A DNA stretch of 64,000 nucleotides from Portulaca oleracea (GCA_029582165.1 CM055879.1:33646330-33710329); one strand, 5' to 3'. Shown: positions 11,721 through 24,185, counted from the stretch's first letter. The notes: generated from the sequence alone by a model not told the origin. Numbers and translations are program-made.

Positions 11721-13729
11721 AAGGTGGTTTCCTTTCCTTTCTTTTCCTTTCCTTTATCCTTTACTAATACTAATCATAATATAAATTAAAAGAAAAAGAA
11801 GGAATAAGGAAGCAGCCAGACGGTTGGAGACATTACACATTCGGCCCAATCCTGCTTGGCTGCTTGCCTTCTTCCTTTGTTCTGCCGTCAACTTTGCTCC
11901 TGTTATGTGGCTGGCTGTTCCCTGACGGCTGGAGACATCACACATTCGGTCCAATCCACTATCGGTGTTCAACAGGAAGACACGTGGCGCTGTTCTCTTT
12001 GCTCTTGGAGACGATATCATGCATGTTCCCCATAGTCGTAATTTGCGACTGTCCTTCTCAGGTCTAAACAAGCGGATCGTAATTTTTGATGCAGCTATTT
12101 TCATTTGTTGCACCACCATCCCACTAAGTTTAGTGCAATCTGTGCTGTACTCCTTTTGTTCTTACAAGTTTGTCTTATTATGAGATAGCACTGTACTGCA
12201 GCAACGGTAAGCAATTTATCTTCCTGTTCATATTGATTTGGATTTTATCTTCCTGTTCAGGCAAAAAGGGGACAAATATAAGCAGAACGGTCAAACTCAA
12301 ATGACTACTAAGCAAACAATCCTAAGCCCTCTTATTTGGCTAGCTTATTTTCAGATTTTGATAGATAAGTTAGGATAAATTGGATAAATTAGAATAAGTT
12401 ATAATATCTTTTTAGGGAATTGTGTTGTTAGAGTAGATGGTTTTTTGGGAAATTATGTTAGGTTTAGATAAGTTAGGATAATTTAGAAGAGTTATATCCA
12501 ACCTAACCAAAGAACAGGGCTTTAGTCTCCCTTTTTTTCTTTTTTTTTTCTTTTTTATATAAGGGTAGGTATTAAGGTTTGAATTAGATCATTTTTTAGG
12601 AGTTTGAATTCCATTGAAGTTATCATTGACAAGGTTACAAATGGGCCAAATGGCTTAAGATTGTGGTTGAATTTTGATATACAAATTTATAGCATGTTGT
12701 CATATTTGTCTTTATGTAAATGTGGTTAATAAAGTATTGTTTCCATTGTTGTAGATGTTTTTCTATATCTTCTAGTATCTTGCTAGGCATGGAGCTACTC
12801 ATTTCTTCACTAACTTAATAACCATGAAATTGTCTCTTTCTATGAGTAATCCTTTGTAACCTTGCTTGGTTGCTAATTTGAACCAGTTTCTAAGTGCCTA
12901 TGCTTCTAGTATTAGGAGAGACTTATCGTTGTAGTGCATTAGTTTTGCTACTAAGTTTACCCATCCGATCACGAATGATGTCACCTCCTGCTGCGAATGT
13001 TAAAAAATGACTATGTGAAGATTTTTGTAAAACAAATATCTATCAAAATTGATTGTGATGAATTCTTATGTTGAGGAGAGGGATGTTTGATTGACAAGAA
13101 GTTTGAGGAAGACGAAGAAAAAGGAACCCTACTTTGGGAAAAGTAAGCCAACATACGTGTTCGACTATTTCATTTTAAAAAAAAGTTTTTTACTTTAATC
13201 AAGATGTTAATTGGATTGGAAATATTGTTGAGAAAAACAACATTGTTTCTTATTTTTCAAAGCCACTTTTTCTTAAATTCTCTTGGACTATTACTTCTTT
13301 ATTATTTAGAGAAAATAAACTATTCCTAGGTTATATATAGCCTCCAGTTGTGCTGTCAATCAACTCTAAAAGTTTTGAACAAAATCACATTTTCACAAAG
13401 TATGATTTATAGATTTAATATATTTACTCCATATTGGTGAAATTGTATCTCTTTTTAAGCCATCTTTCATATCAGCACCCCTCTTATTAGGATGACATTA
13501 TGAAATGCTTGTATTTTGAGCTTAGGCATCCGTATCTATGTTTCATACCCACATGAAAGGCCAATCATAGTGGGGATCATGGTTGTGCCTAAGCCTAGAG
13601 TTGGGTTTAGCGTGAAGTTGTATTACTCCCTCCAGCTACTAATAAATGGACGATAGAATACTAAGGAAGACATTGAAGTTTTAATTTGTAAAAGATAAGT
13701 TTACATGGTCATATAAAAGTAAGGATAGG
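11721..13729. other. Intergenic region between the duplication copies
   Basis: Contains the probable promoter side of POLAR-like copy A and a Tourist-like MITE at about 12326-12521. At about 11820-11955 a GGAGACAT(C/T)ACACATTCGG segment occurs twice. No coding region is supported. Confidence 0.45.
12326..12521. mobile_element. Tourist-like MITE
   Basis: The ends are GCCCTCTTATTTGGCTAG after TAA, and CCAAAGAACAGGGC followed by tttag. The interior is rich in ataagttaggataa repeats in both orientations. Target duplication is probable (TAA/TTA type) but not exact. Confidence 0.5.
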
Positions 13730-13934
13730 GTGAGTTAGTATGTAGGAATCGGTCTCTCCATGGACTCTAGTTCATAGGGGAAGACTGTCTACATCTAGAT
13801 TCCCCATATCACATTTAAACATGTTTATCCTGGAAGTTTATTGTTGTAGTAGTATTAGGGGCAAAAAAACTTATTAAGCCTAGTTTTAGAGATTGCATAA
13901 ATTACAATTATCTTGTATCAACTTAAGATTTTAA

Positions 13935-14221
13935 GGCCCCATTCTTTTATGCGGCTAGTAGGTTACGGTGTCACACCGCACCACAATTTTCCATATTCCA
14001 CCACAACCCAGCAGAATTCACCACAATCTACTGCAACCCACCATAATCTACTTTTTCTAATTTAATTTATCTTTTTATTAAAAGTTAAACTTTCCATATT
14101 TCACCACAATCCACCACAACTTTCCCTAACCCACCACGATCCACCACAACTTTTCCAACCCCACCACATTTCCTCCACACACCGCACCGCACCACAGCCA
14201 GCCGTGTAAAAGAACAAGGCC
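13935..14221. mobile_element. Tourist-like MITE of the accacaa family, private to copy 2
   Basis: Begins GGCCCCATTCTTTTATGCGG and ends CCGTGTAAAAGAACAAGGCC, so the 20-bp ends pair well. The body repeats ccacaa(t/c)ccacc. Copy 1 reads ttttaagttttga at about 220, the empty site; flanking TAA/cAA fits a decayed 3-bp target duplication. Confidence 0.8.
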
Positions 14222-14303
14222 AAGTTTTGAGCATTGACATGTTCCCATAGTTCAAGTTCGGGATATTCAAAGCTGGAATACCTGTAATAGGTTTCAGATT
14301 AAC

Positions 14304-15240
14304 GCTTACACGAGATCTGCCCTTTGGTGCCATTTGCTCCTCTTCTAACCTACAGGGTACAATTGTGAACGCAATATGCAAACAAAATGATGTCAGAGTA
14401 GTATGGAGGTGCCAAATTGGAGTTGCAACGCTGAAACAAACAGGAAGGAAAGAATTACTCAGTTCTATTGCAAAACAGCATTGGTTCATATCACTTAGAA
14501 ATCATTCAAATTTGCTTCTATTTTACAGAAATAAGAATGACAATTACGAGTACTTTGTTCAACTCATGCCGGACATCTCAATTTGTTGCAAAGGGCTAAA
14601 AGCCAGTAAGTTTTTGTCATAGTTGCTTGAATCGTAATACATACTAAGCATAGTGCCATCAGGTAAAGAAAACAACATAAGAAATGGAGCTAAGGTTTGT
14701 AATTGTAGGCAAGGATTCGAACATTAATCAATCACAATAACAAGTTGATGTCATTGGTGGTGTTCTTGCGTTACCTAGCAACGCTGGGATGTATGAATCA
14801 TGCATATTGTTCGGTTGTCTTCTTTTCTACTTTTAGGGTTAAGAAAAACAGAATTCCATACAAAATTACCAGACAATATATAAATTGAAATACAGGAATG
14901 CGTTGATGAGGAAAATGCACACTTATCAAGTAAATTTAGAGGATACAAACTCAACAGCGGTGTAAAAATTGAAATGGTAGGCAAAAGAAAAGATGGATGA
15001 AGACGAAATACACACCGAATTCAGATTGGAACAGCAAAATCGCCTGAGATAACGCGGAACACTAGAATTTCACATACAATTTTAGATCCATAAACACAGT
15101 TCATAGAGATCAAAGGAGAGAGTACCTAGTGAGCGAATGAGCTGAAGCAAAGCAGCAGTCAAAACGAAGAAGATGGAGGGTGGAGTCTGGAAGTGAGTGA
15201 GGGTGGACGACGATGGAGAATGGGAGATACAGAGCGCATG
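14304..15240 (-). pseudogene. Truncated WIYLD gene copy (first coding exon and 5' flank only)
   Basis: ATG at 14333 (minus) encodes MAPKGRSRVSVN, matching MAPRGRPRVNVN of copy 1. After these 12 codons the sequence switches at GATTAAC (14297-14303) to DNA homologous to bases 220-303, far downstream of the gene. The WIYLD core exons and the C-terminal exon are absent. The 5' leader (about 14700-15240) is retained and similar to copy 1, so a transcript could still start, but no functional domain remains. Confidence 0.82.
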
Positions 15241-15475
15241 TGATTTGGGTAACTGGCAGGAGGTTTACAACAGAATCTTTTTGAATTTTTTAATTTAGAT
15301 TATATAAATTTGGCGGGATTGCACCAAAAGCGTGGAATGGGGCAGGGAAATGATTATAGTGAACCCATTCTGAAATAGAATATATAGATTTATGAATTTT
15401 GTAAATAAATTTAGGATGAATTTTATTATAAAGCATGGTTAATTGTTTTTATGAAAATTATTATCTTAATGGAAA

Positions 15476-15691
15476 GTCTACGTTCTTTTATGTTGCTGGT
15501 TGCGGTTCTACACCGCACCATAACTGTTCATATTCTTCCACAACCCACCACAACTCACCACAATCTATCAACCTCACTTACAATTATTTACACCACAACA
15601 TTCCACATTTCACCATAACTTTCCCTAACCCACCACAATTTTAAACTTTCCACCACACCGTACTGCAACCAACCGTATAAAATAACGTGGC
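15476..15691. mobile_element. Tourist-like MITE of the accacaa family, private to copy 2
   Basis: The ends are GTTCTTTTATGTTGC-TGGTTGCGG and its inverse, with a ccacaa-rich body. Copy 1 at about 6765-6800 continues directly from ttaatatctt to aaataggtatt without this insert. The exact target duplication is unclear. Confidence 0.65.
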
Positions 15692-15782
15692 TATTATTTA
15701 TATAATAGGTATTTTAAAGTGTGTCATATAACAATTGTACCATCTTTATTCATGTCATGTAGATTAATTGCCTTTGCCTTTG

Positions 15783-15812
15783 TTTATATAATGATAATGA
15801 TAATGATAATGA
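15783..15812. repeat. ATAATG microsatellite
   Basis: Four to five units of ataatg follow tttatat. Copy 1 (about 6878-6892) has only two units, so the array has changed since the duplication. Confidence 0.75.
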
Positions 15813-16842
15813 TACAATGATTATTTTACGATCAAATATCTGTCAAATTTTGGGCAAATTGAATTTATCAGTTTTTACTTCAATTCACCAAAAATTACTA
15901 AAAAATATCAAAGTTAAAAACAAAAAAATACATTTGGGAGTATGGTTGTCGTATTCATAGTTTATTTACACTACATCTTATCTACTTTTTTTTAAGTCTA
16001 AAGAAGAGCGTCTTAGGGTGCGTCAAATTCATAGGTAAAAAATAATTGAATAAAAGTTAAATTTTAATAACTTTTGATAAATTTTGTTAATTTTTGTCAA
16101 ATTTCACCTAATAAAGTATGAAAGGTAAGTGAAGTTGCATAATATTAGTAAGTAAATTAATGTAGGTAACGTAAATCATATTTTGTTGTACTTTTGGGAG
16201 TACTGTTGTCATATTCATAGTGAATTGTGCTCCAGACACTCAAAACTAACTCAGGTGTTTCAAGTATAATGATGGTGATCATGAAACTATAAACTACAAA
16301 AGGCAATAAAAGCTACTAAGGTTGCCATATCAGTATGCAACAAGCAAATCAATCTAAACAACCTAACCTATCAATTCCACACAAGTAATTAAAAGGGGTC
16401 GATTGCACCATTATTTGTCTATAATGATTGTTCCTTGTACATTTAAACAACATTTTAATCTCTTCAACTTCATATCTGCAAGGCTGCACCTCAATGACAT
16501 TGTAGAATCAAAAACTAGAACAAAAACCAATATATATCTAATCAACAAATACTTGAAGAAACTTTGGGTATTAGGTGAATCCAATGACAATACTTGACTA
16601 CTTGAGGCCTCAACCAGAGTCTTATGAATGGTTTCCATTTGCAATGCCGGTTGCAATTTTGCATGATTACTCCGGGGCTTGTATACACATTACACGCGCG
16701 CACACACATACACACATAATTGGGAAAAGAAAAGAGGGGTTGGACCATCGGAGTGATTTTAACAATTGACAAAACCCTTTCATAAGTAACAAAAAGCACA
16801 GATCAAATGCTCCAGCCACTCGTCGTCAATCATCACAAACAA

Positions 16843-19800
16843 CTACCTGCATGAACAACAAAAAATGCATCTGTCAATTATCTTACTGTTTTTGCCATTC
16901 AAATTGTCAATTGTACAATGTACGACATTCACGACAACCAAATCCGTGTGTATGTCCCTTAATATACAATCTTATGGCACGGTTGTAGACTCATACCTAA
17001 AGAACCGGGAAGATTCAGGGACCTGATCAGAGATAAGCTTTGCTGTTTGTTTCCACCAAGTGGCTTCAGCCTCCTTTTCGTGAAGCCTTTGCTTCAAGCA
17101 TTCTAGATGAGCTTCTAGCTCTTTGATCCTTTCTTCTTGCCTGGTTTGCAGCAATTCATGCAGACGTCTCTCGAGCTCAAGAGGAGGAACTCCATAATAT
17201 TGTGTTCCATCGTCATCCTCGTCCTGGTTATCATTATCAATCACCTCTCCAGAGCTGTCACTGATACTTTGAGAAGTAGTGTCTGCGGAGGACATCTGCA
17301 ACGACAACTGTCAATTATCAATGCCAAAGTTCTCCAAAGACGAGGACAAAAAAAGGAGCAAGCTGACAGTAGAAAGAACAAAATCGAGTGACATAGCAAA
17401 GAATTCGAGCATCTGACCTCAGCAGCCTTCTGACTTTCAGATGATGTTTCCATGTGAAGCTGCAGGATCTCTAATTCAGCAGCCAACTCTTCTTCAAGGC
17501 GATTCATTCCTTCCAAAAACCTCTCCTTTTCATGCATTTCGCCATCTTTGTCACACACAAAACTGATTCCTGATTCTGCTTGGCTAAATGATGGTGCATG
17601 ATCATCGATTGAATAAGGGCTAACATTGCTTAGGCCGTCCATGGCATTGTTGGCATCAACTTGGGCATCTGATAGCTTAGAGGAAGCGCCATTGCTCCGT
17701 TGTTCCTCTTGAATGCTTCTAAGAATAGCTTCCATTTCTTTACGCAGTTCGATTGCCTTATCAAGCTCAGTTTTACTAGCAGCTATGAGGGAAAACAGAC
17801 CAAATCCAAGTGCCAGGTTGAATGTCATCTCCTGCTTTTGACATTCTGAAATGTGAACATCTGGAGAGATCAAGACTAGTAATTAGCCTCTCAAAATGAT
17901 ACAATTTTTTAGTTCAGTGCAGTTGATACCAGATGCTAGGTTGATCCCTAATTATTAGTTGCTTTTGGTTGATTGTGATTTTGGTAATAATTTACACAGC
18001 ATCCATGAAAAAACTCATGATGATAAACTAATATCTTGGCTATGAGCATATGAATATGCAAAGAGCTACTTGATGTCCATAACATGAAAGGGCAGGGTGT
18101 TCTGTTTTGAGCAGCTAGTTGAATAAGCACAAGGAAAAATAAGTTTACAAATTTCATAGGTTAGAAGTACAATCCTCCCTCTATTCCATATTAGCTGTCA
18201 CATTGGTCTACAAGTTACTCAAACTTTAAAAACTTTGACCATTAATTTTTTTAACATGTACAATGTTCTGTTATACGAAAGTACTATCATTAGAATTGTA
18301 ACGAAAAGTACTATCATAAGAGTATAATGTTGCAAGTTTTTGATAAAAATGTTGTAAGAAATTCTCAGTCGAAAAACATTGAACACCATGTAGCATTTAT
18401 TTAAGTGATAGTTCATTTGGAACTAAGGGAGTAATTTTACGCAAGAACAACAATAAATCCCGGTATAGTACCGCTAACACAGGGTCTACGGGGATCCAGA
18501 TATAGACCGTCTTCCTTTCATATACAGTAGTGCATGAAAAGGTTGATTCCAACAAACCCAAAAAAAAAAAATTATGGATAATTCTATAATAAAAAGGGAA
18601 GAAAAATAATCATTTGCTGAGATAATCCAACCACCTTTTAGGTTAGGCCACCTTGATTTCAGGGAACTAAGCAATTGTATTAGGATAATATAATCACTTT
18701 TGATAATACAACTATTCCCCCTTAGGACTGTTTCAAAAGCTTGTGCCTTGTATGGCCTCTTTATTTTAAGGCTAAATATTGACCCAAAAAAGGGGGCTTT
18801 TTCAACCTTAATGGATATGGTTACATGAAAAAGTGGTTCCATAAAGTTATACCTGCTTTGCTCTCCTCATAGCATTCGTTTCATGCACTCATAGGAAATA
18901 TTCAAACATGAAAACTTTTTTTTATAGGAAAAAGAATATTTGAAAACATATTGATCCGCCCTGTGTTTTTATAATTGGCTAAATTTAACCGGAATAACTA
19001 TATTTTGCCAACTTTATCACATCACTTGCTTTCGCTTTTATCTATTTAACTTAATCACCTTCAATTATACTAACAAAACTTTACCAATTTAACCATAACC
19101 ACATTTACCAACCCCAGAAAAAAACAACGATTTTTCAGCATCAAGTTATGTGATTTCTTTTAACCTACAAGCCTACAATTAATAGGGAAGTGAACAACCA
19201 TCAATTCATCTTGAAAAAAATCATAGAATCATAAGTGATGCAAAAATCATAGTTTTGTTCATGAGTCTGGGTTTTTTCCTTGTTTTGTAAAATTCAAAAA
19301 CACAAAAATCATATGTTTTAGTCTAACATCTCTGTCACAGTACAGTCAAGTTAGTTTTGACCATTCAAAGGGTAGAACAGAGAACTCCATATTAAAAGGC
19401 ATCTATTGTCACCTAAAAAAATAAAATAGAAAGGCATAGTATATTGCAATAGATAACTTTTAAAAAATACAGATTTCATTTCTGATTTCTTTCCTTATGT
19501 GATCATTGACAAAATCAAGATTATGTACAAAGCATTTAACAAAATCAAATAGCTGTCTATTCACAGGAACATTACAATTTACAACTAATTTTGTGGCGAT
19601 GAAATTCTTCATTATTTTTGAAAAATAATATGAGTCATAACATCAAACGACAAACAGAAACCCTCCCATAAAAAATACAAAAAATAAAACAAAAACCCGA
19701 AAACGATTCACCACCTATAACTGTTCTTAGAGATGAAAACAAAAAGAAGAGAAATCAATTACTTAAAAGACAGCATTTAAGGAGAAAAACTAATCTTTCA

Positions 19801-20723
19801 TCTTTTTTTTTAAAGGATTATTGGATGATAATACACTGAACTTTAGAGGTATAGGACAATAATGCACTGAACTTTTTTCTACTTTTATCTTTTTTCTATT
19901 TTTTTCCAAAAAAATATATTAGGCATCATATGTGTACTTCCTTACACGACAAAAGTTTTTTTCTAAAAAAAAATAGAAAAACCACACCTCAAAATAGGTC
20001 AGCCACCAGCTGAATTGGTCTGAGTGCGTTATTGTCCAATACCCTCAAAGTTCAGTATATTAGAAAACAAGAAAAAAGTTCAGTGCATTATTGTCTAATA
20101 CCCCTAAAGTTCAGTGTATTATCATCCAATAATCCTTTTTTAAATGTCATTTAGAGCTTTTAGTCAATTTTTAATTAATAATTTTTAATATAAAATTTTA
20201 ATAAAAGAATATAATTTTATATTTTTTGATAATATTTTTTATTGAGAATTCAATGACATCAATTTTAAATGATAAATTATTAAATTAAAATTTTAATAAT
20301 CAAAATTTTTAACACAATTTTTTAAGCGAAAATTTTTAATACAATTTCTTAAGCGAAAATTTTTAATACAATTTCTTAAGCGAAAATTTTTAATACAATT
20401 TCTTAAGCGACAATAAATAACAAGGAGTAAATACTCTATGAGCAAACTGTAACGCAAAAAGAATAATTAAACTCACGGCAAACATCCTCGACTGAATTTC
20501 CAGCACTCTCACTGATCGTCCGGCAGCAGTCTCTCTCCTCCGACGGCGGCAATCTCTTCCTCCCCCTGCACTTTCTCAAAATTGCCAGCAACCGATTAAC
20601 CACCGGAGACGAACATTCTAGACTTCGAATTCTGCTTCTATGATCCTCTCCTTCCTCCTTCCGCCCTCTCCTCCGGCGTCGCCGCCCTTCGCCGTCGCCG
20701 GAGTTCGCCGGCGATTTCAGCAT
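16843..20723 (-). CDS. POLAR-like protein, copy B
   Basis: Coding exons are 20723-20477, 17845-17418, 17295-16997 and 16846-16843 (minus). All splice phases agree and give about 325 residues. Exon 1 is a basic N-terminus (RRRRRRGRKEEGEDHR, NRLLAILRKCRGRKRL). Exon 2 has KQEMTFNLALGFGLFSLIA, then coiled coils around ELRKEMEAILRSIQEEQ and LEEELAAELEILQLHM. Exon 3 has an acidic patch (DNDNQDEDDDG) and the C-terminal coil LERRLHELLQTRQEERIKEL, followed by the tryptophan motif ATWWKQTAKLI and ending SSRFFR. POLAR-type proteins are plant polarity scaffolds expressed in asymmetrically dividing stomatal-lineage cells; this homology is from memory. An unspliced readthrough of exon 3 would end STTVP instead. 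This copy looks the more intact of the tandem pair. Confidence 0.78.
18174..18430. mobile_element. Stowaway-like MITE
   Basis: The left end is ctccctctattccatatta and the right end ggaactaagggag-TA. The body is related to the element at 10429-10702 (shared tcgtaacgaaaa and ataaaagtataatatt words). It lies in intron 1 of POLAR-like copy B. Confidence 0.6.
19815..20135. mobile_element. Mutator-like MITE with perfect 9-bp target duplication
   Basis: Inverted ends GGATTATTGGATGATAATAC with arms of about 60 bp (…CACTGAAC repeated). It is flanked on both sides by ttttttaaa (19806-19814 and 20136-20144). It lies in intron 1 of POLAR-like copy B and has no counterpart in copy A, so it inserted after duplication. 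Confidence 0.82.
20312..20411. repeat. 27-bp tandem repeat beside exon 1 of POLAR-like copy B
   Basis: About four units of acaatttcttaagcgaaaa + tttttaat end about 65 bp from the exon-1 donor. No such repeat is seen at the matching place in copy A (11,200-11,410). Confidence 0.8.
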
Positions 20724-20820
20724 TGTGTTGGATTGTAGAGAGAGAAAGTGAGGGAGAGGAGAGTTAGTCTGAGAGTGAGGGCAGCAGGGGAGCGGAGTGA
20801 GGGAGGGGGAAGGTGGTTTT

Positions 20821-22165
20821 AAAAAAAAATGAAAACAAAAAAGGAATATTGCGAATTTGTCGTTGAATAATGGAGGGTAGGTCGGATTTTGGGGGTTATT
20901 TGAGGGTGAATATGGGCCTCGGTGAATGGTGATTGGGCTAAGAAAGAAGGATCCGAGCCCGAGGTGGTAATAGAAGCCTCGAAATCAACACCTCAGATCT
21001 GAAGTTCAAAGTTTGCTAATGCTATACAAAAGGAAGTGCATATTCATAATTTGTTCATAATTTGTTCCTTTATTAGTAAATACAATAATTACTTATGAAT
21101 AATTTGTTGATAGCTTTTGTGTAACTTAAAAATATATAATAATTGGTGGGTCATCAGAAAGATAAAAAATTATATATCCTTGTTCATTATGGGTTGTTCT
21201 TCAGAGAATTAGGATAAGTAGGTAGGATAAATTAATGTTGAGAAACTTTAATAAAGGTTGAAAAATTGAGTGTTACTCCTCTCAAGAGCAAAGAAGTATT
21301 AAATAAGGATAAAATAAGAATAAAACAAAGATAAATTTAGATTGGATTGGTTAATGGGATATTTACTCATCTCAAGAGCAAAATAATATCTTAAATTTGA
21401 TAGGCACAGACCGCATATTATAATAGTATCATGGAACTTATGTGAAGCATGAAGGATGAAATCCATGGCAACCTATTCATAGAAAGCAAGGCTGGTAATG
21501 AGCCGAGTTGAGCCCGAGCATGGCAGGCTGGAGGCTAGGCCCATGAGTTATAGTGTAGATTCGGCTCAGCTCGCGAGTTTGGTAAGGTTAAAAAGCTAGT
21601 CTCGTAACTTGACTCGCCAAGGCTCACAAACTCTCACGAGCATATATTTTATTCATTGTTACTCATTTTGACTTTGTTAACCTACAAAATGATCAAATAA
21701 TGTGTAATTTTTAAATAGAAAATAGTAAAAGAAGAGGATTTATAACAAAGTCAAATATCGTTATAAGATTGAAAAATAATTAAGTAGACATAACACTTAT
21801 ATGATGAAAATAAAGTAATTGCATAGTGATAATGAAAATAATTATGCTTGCAAATTTATAACACATACAAAATAATCTGTCAAAAATATAAGTTCTGATT
21901 TATGTGAATGCAGTAAATTAATTTTGAAAGTTGTATCATTAAGCATAGTATATGTCTTCCAATTTTTCATGCTTACGAACCTACGAGTTTCATGAGTCGA
22001 GCTTACTTGGGCACGACTTGAGTTGCTTATGTGATAATTTCAATCCTTAGCTAGCTCGAGGTTATTTGAGTCGAATTTATCACACTTTCTATCAAGCTAG
22101 CTTATGAAGATTCACTAGACATTAGTTGGCTTGGCTCATTATCATCTCTAATAGAAGGTAACTAA
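20821..22165. other. Intergenic region with a possible hAT-like element
   Basis: No gene seen. A stretch at about 21488-22149 has complementary ends (ggtaatgagccgag and ttggctcattatc) with repeated gagc/gctc words. The flanking octamers agencies agree only partly (agaaagca and agaaggta), so a hAT-like element is possible but weakly supported. Confidence 0.4.
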
Positions 22166-22427
22166 GACCCTATTCTTTTATGCGGTATTTTGTGGAATGG
22201 TGTGGTGAGGTGTGGTGGAATTGTGGCGGGTATGGTGGAATTGTGGTAGGTTATTGGTATTTGGAGTAGGTGAGGAGAGAGGATGTAAAAAATAGAGGAG
22301 AAAAGTGAGGAGAGAGAAAAAATGAGGAGAGAGAAAAGTAATGATTTACAATAAAATGTGGCGGGTTGTGGCAAATTGCGGTAGGTTGTGGCACCGTAGT
22401 TTACCAACCGCAAAAAAGAACAGAGCC
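22166..22427. mobile_element. Tourist-like MITE of the accacaa family
   Basis: The ends are GACCCTATTCTTTTATGCGG and the inverse of CCGCAAAAAAGAACAGAGCC. TAA target duplications lie at 22163-22165 and 22428-22430. The body is tgtggtgg-rich, that is, the family in inverted orientation. Confidence 0.82.
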
Positions 22428-22506
22428 TAATTTAGATTAATAATTTCCTTTTTCGTATCAACGTAGCATTTTGAGTTTTTTTTAAAATATGTTTCATGGA
22501 CTTTAA

Positions 22507-23266
22507 GGTCTTGTTTGGAGAGATTTTAGGAATGGGATGAGAATGGAATTAGAATTTTGGAGGGTTGGGAATGAAATTAGAATCTTGGAGTGAAGTTGTT
22601 TGGAGAAAAACTGGAATGGAATCTAATTCCATTCCCACTGTTTGGCGACGATATGGAATGGAATCAAGTAGAAATCCCCAAAATTGAAATTCCTCAGATC
22701 TGGAACATCCGAACCCTAATTTCTAGGCAAAAAAAATGCAAACTTAACTGGATACAAATACAATTACAATTACAATTTCAATCTCAGCACCACGATGAAT
22801 TTCCACGCAATCGATCGGTTCCCCTCTCAAAACCCTCCGATCAGACAAAATTCCACAGAGTTGTTTGTCTCGAAGGGGTGCGACGCTGGGCAGCGGTGAG
22901 GCGGCGGTGAGTCGACGCCGGGCGGAGTTGAGGCGCAGCGACGCTGGGCGGCGGTGAGGCGACGCTGGGCGGTGGTGGTGCGACGTTGGGCAACGATGAG
23001 GCGGGTTGGAAGCTGCTGTGTCTTCCCTCCCTAGGGTTCGTGGGTTGAGAGACACAGATGAGAGTATGACACTGATCAATATCCCTCAGGGATAGTATTT
23101 GATTCCCCCCAATTATGGGAGGTATCTAATTCCTCCCATTTGGGAGGGATAAGAATTCCTATGGAATACTAATTCCATTCCATTTCATGTTTTCCAAACA
23201 GGTAAAAAAGGAATAGCATTCCATTTCACCCTAATCCAATTCCTTTTTATCTCACCAAACACACCC
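22507..23266. mobile_element. 760-bp Tourist-like element with a GC-rich interior
   Basis: The left end is GGTCTTGTTTGGAGAG and the right end CTCACCAAACACACCC, flanked by TAA on both sides (22504-22506 and 23267-23269). The subterminal parts are rich in ggaatggaat. The middle (about 22860-23040) is unusually GC-rich, repeating ggcggtgaggcgacgctggg, and looks unlike the element ends. It could be captured host sequence. Open frames on both strands across it overlap and show no known domain. Confidence 0.75.
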
Positions 23267-23401
23267 TAAGTTTTTATTGTAACTAAGATCCAACTACCAA
23301 ACTCATAGACATTAACTACATCGATATGCTTTCTCATTGTTTTTGTATTTATTTTTGGGCTGACTAGTGTTATGTATGTGTTTGACTAAGCCTAATACTT
23401 A

Positions 23402-23714
23402 CTCCCTCCGTTTCATATTAATTGACATACTTTAAAAAATTTCATATACCAAGGTTTAACTAACAAAACTATCCATATAATTAAATAACATTATTTTCCA
23501 AGGTTTTTTCCGGATATTAAGGTGTAGGTAGTGAGAAAATGTGTAGGTAGTGAGAAAATGTGGGTAAGTGTAGTTTTTATTGATTGAAAAAGTAAAAAGT
23601 TAACATAATTATTAAAGTTAAAATAATTAAATTAGATATTGGAAAATGAAATTGACAATTATTTTGGAAGAAAAAAAGTTAGTTTAAATGTCAATTAATA
23701 TGGAACGGAGGAAG
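23402..23714. mobile_element. Stowaway-like MITE
   Basis: CTCCCTCCGTTTCATATTAA at the left and the inverse (ttaatatggaacggaggaag) at the right, with TA on each side (23400-23401, 23715-23716). Confidence 0.82.
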
Positions 23715-23989
23715 TATTACACATCAAATTGTGTGATATAAGAACAAATTCATCTCATGTGATATTGGTGAGAAAAAGCAAGATAGTTGAATAATTGATA
23801 TACAAACATTTACATATATTATGTTATTTCATAATAATGTAATGTGTGTTTTTTTTTCTGTTAATAATAAACTTTTGTTTTAGTCCTCTAAATTTTATCA
23901 CTAATCAAAATTAAAACAGACAAACAATTTTAGATTTTTATGAAATAAAATTAATTGTTTTTTTTCAAAAATTAGGTTGGTTTTTATGA

Positions 23990-24185
23990 AATAATAATAA
24001 AATTCATGGGTAAAAAACAGTTAGTTAAAAATTAAATTTTGGTAATTTTTGGAAAATTTTGATAACTTTTTTCAAATTTATACTATTATATAAAATTAAT
24101 TTTTTTTATTTTTTAACTTAGATAAATTTTAATAAATTTTGGTAAATTTAGATAAAAATTGGAATTTGACATGCCCTAAACTTGG
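23990..24185. repeat. AT-rich tggtaattttt MITE relic
   Basis: Words such as ttttggtaatttttgg and aaattttggtaaattta end in gacatgccctaaa. It resembles the AT-rich repeats near 11060 and 16018. It lies about 400 bp upstream of the PP2-A10-like gene. Confidence 0.4.

Larger units (their letters stand above)
13730..20820. repeat. Segmental duplication, copy 2 (internal deletion)
   Basis: Direct tandem copy of 1-11720. Homology runs from about 13730 to 14303, jumps at GATTAAC (14297-14303) to sequence matching 5379 onward, then continues through the WIYLD 5' flank (14304-15240) and the POLAR-like gene to about 20820. Each copy carries private insertions that are absent from the other. Confidence 0.88.

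Noticed and set aside
22590..23079. Long open frames on both strands, arginine/proline-rich
   Set aside because: They lie inside the Tourist-like element; their length comes from GC-rich repetition, not from a recognised protein.
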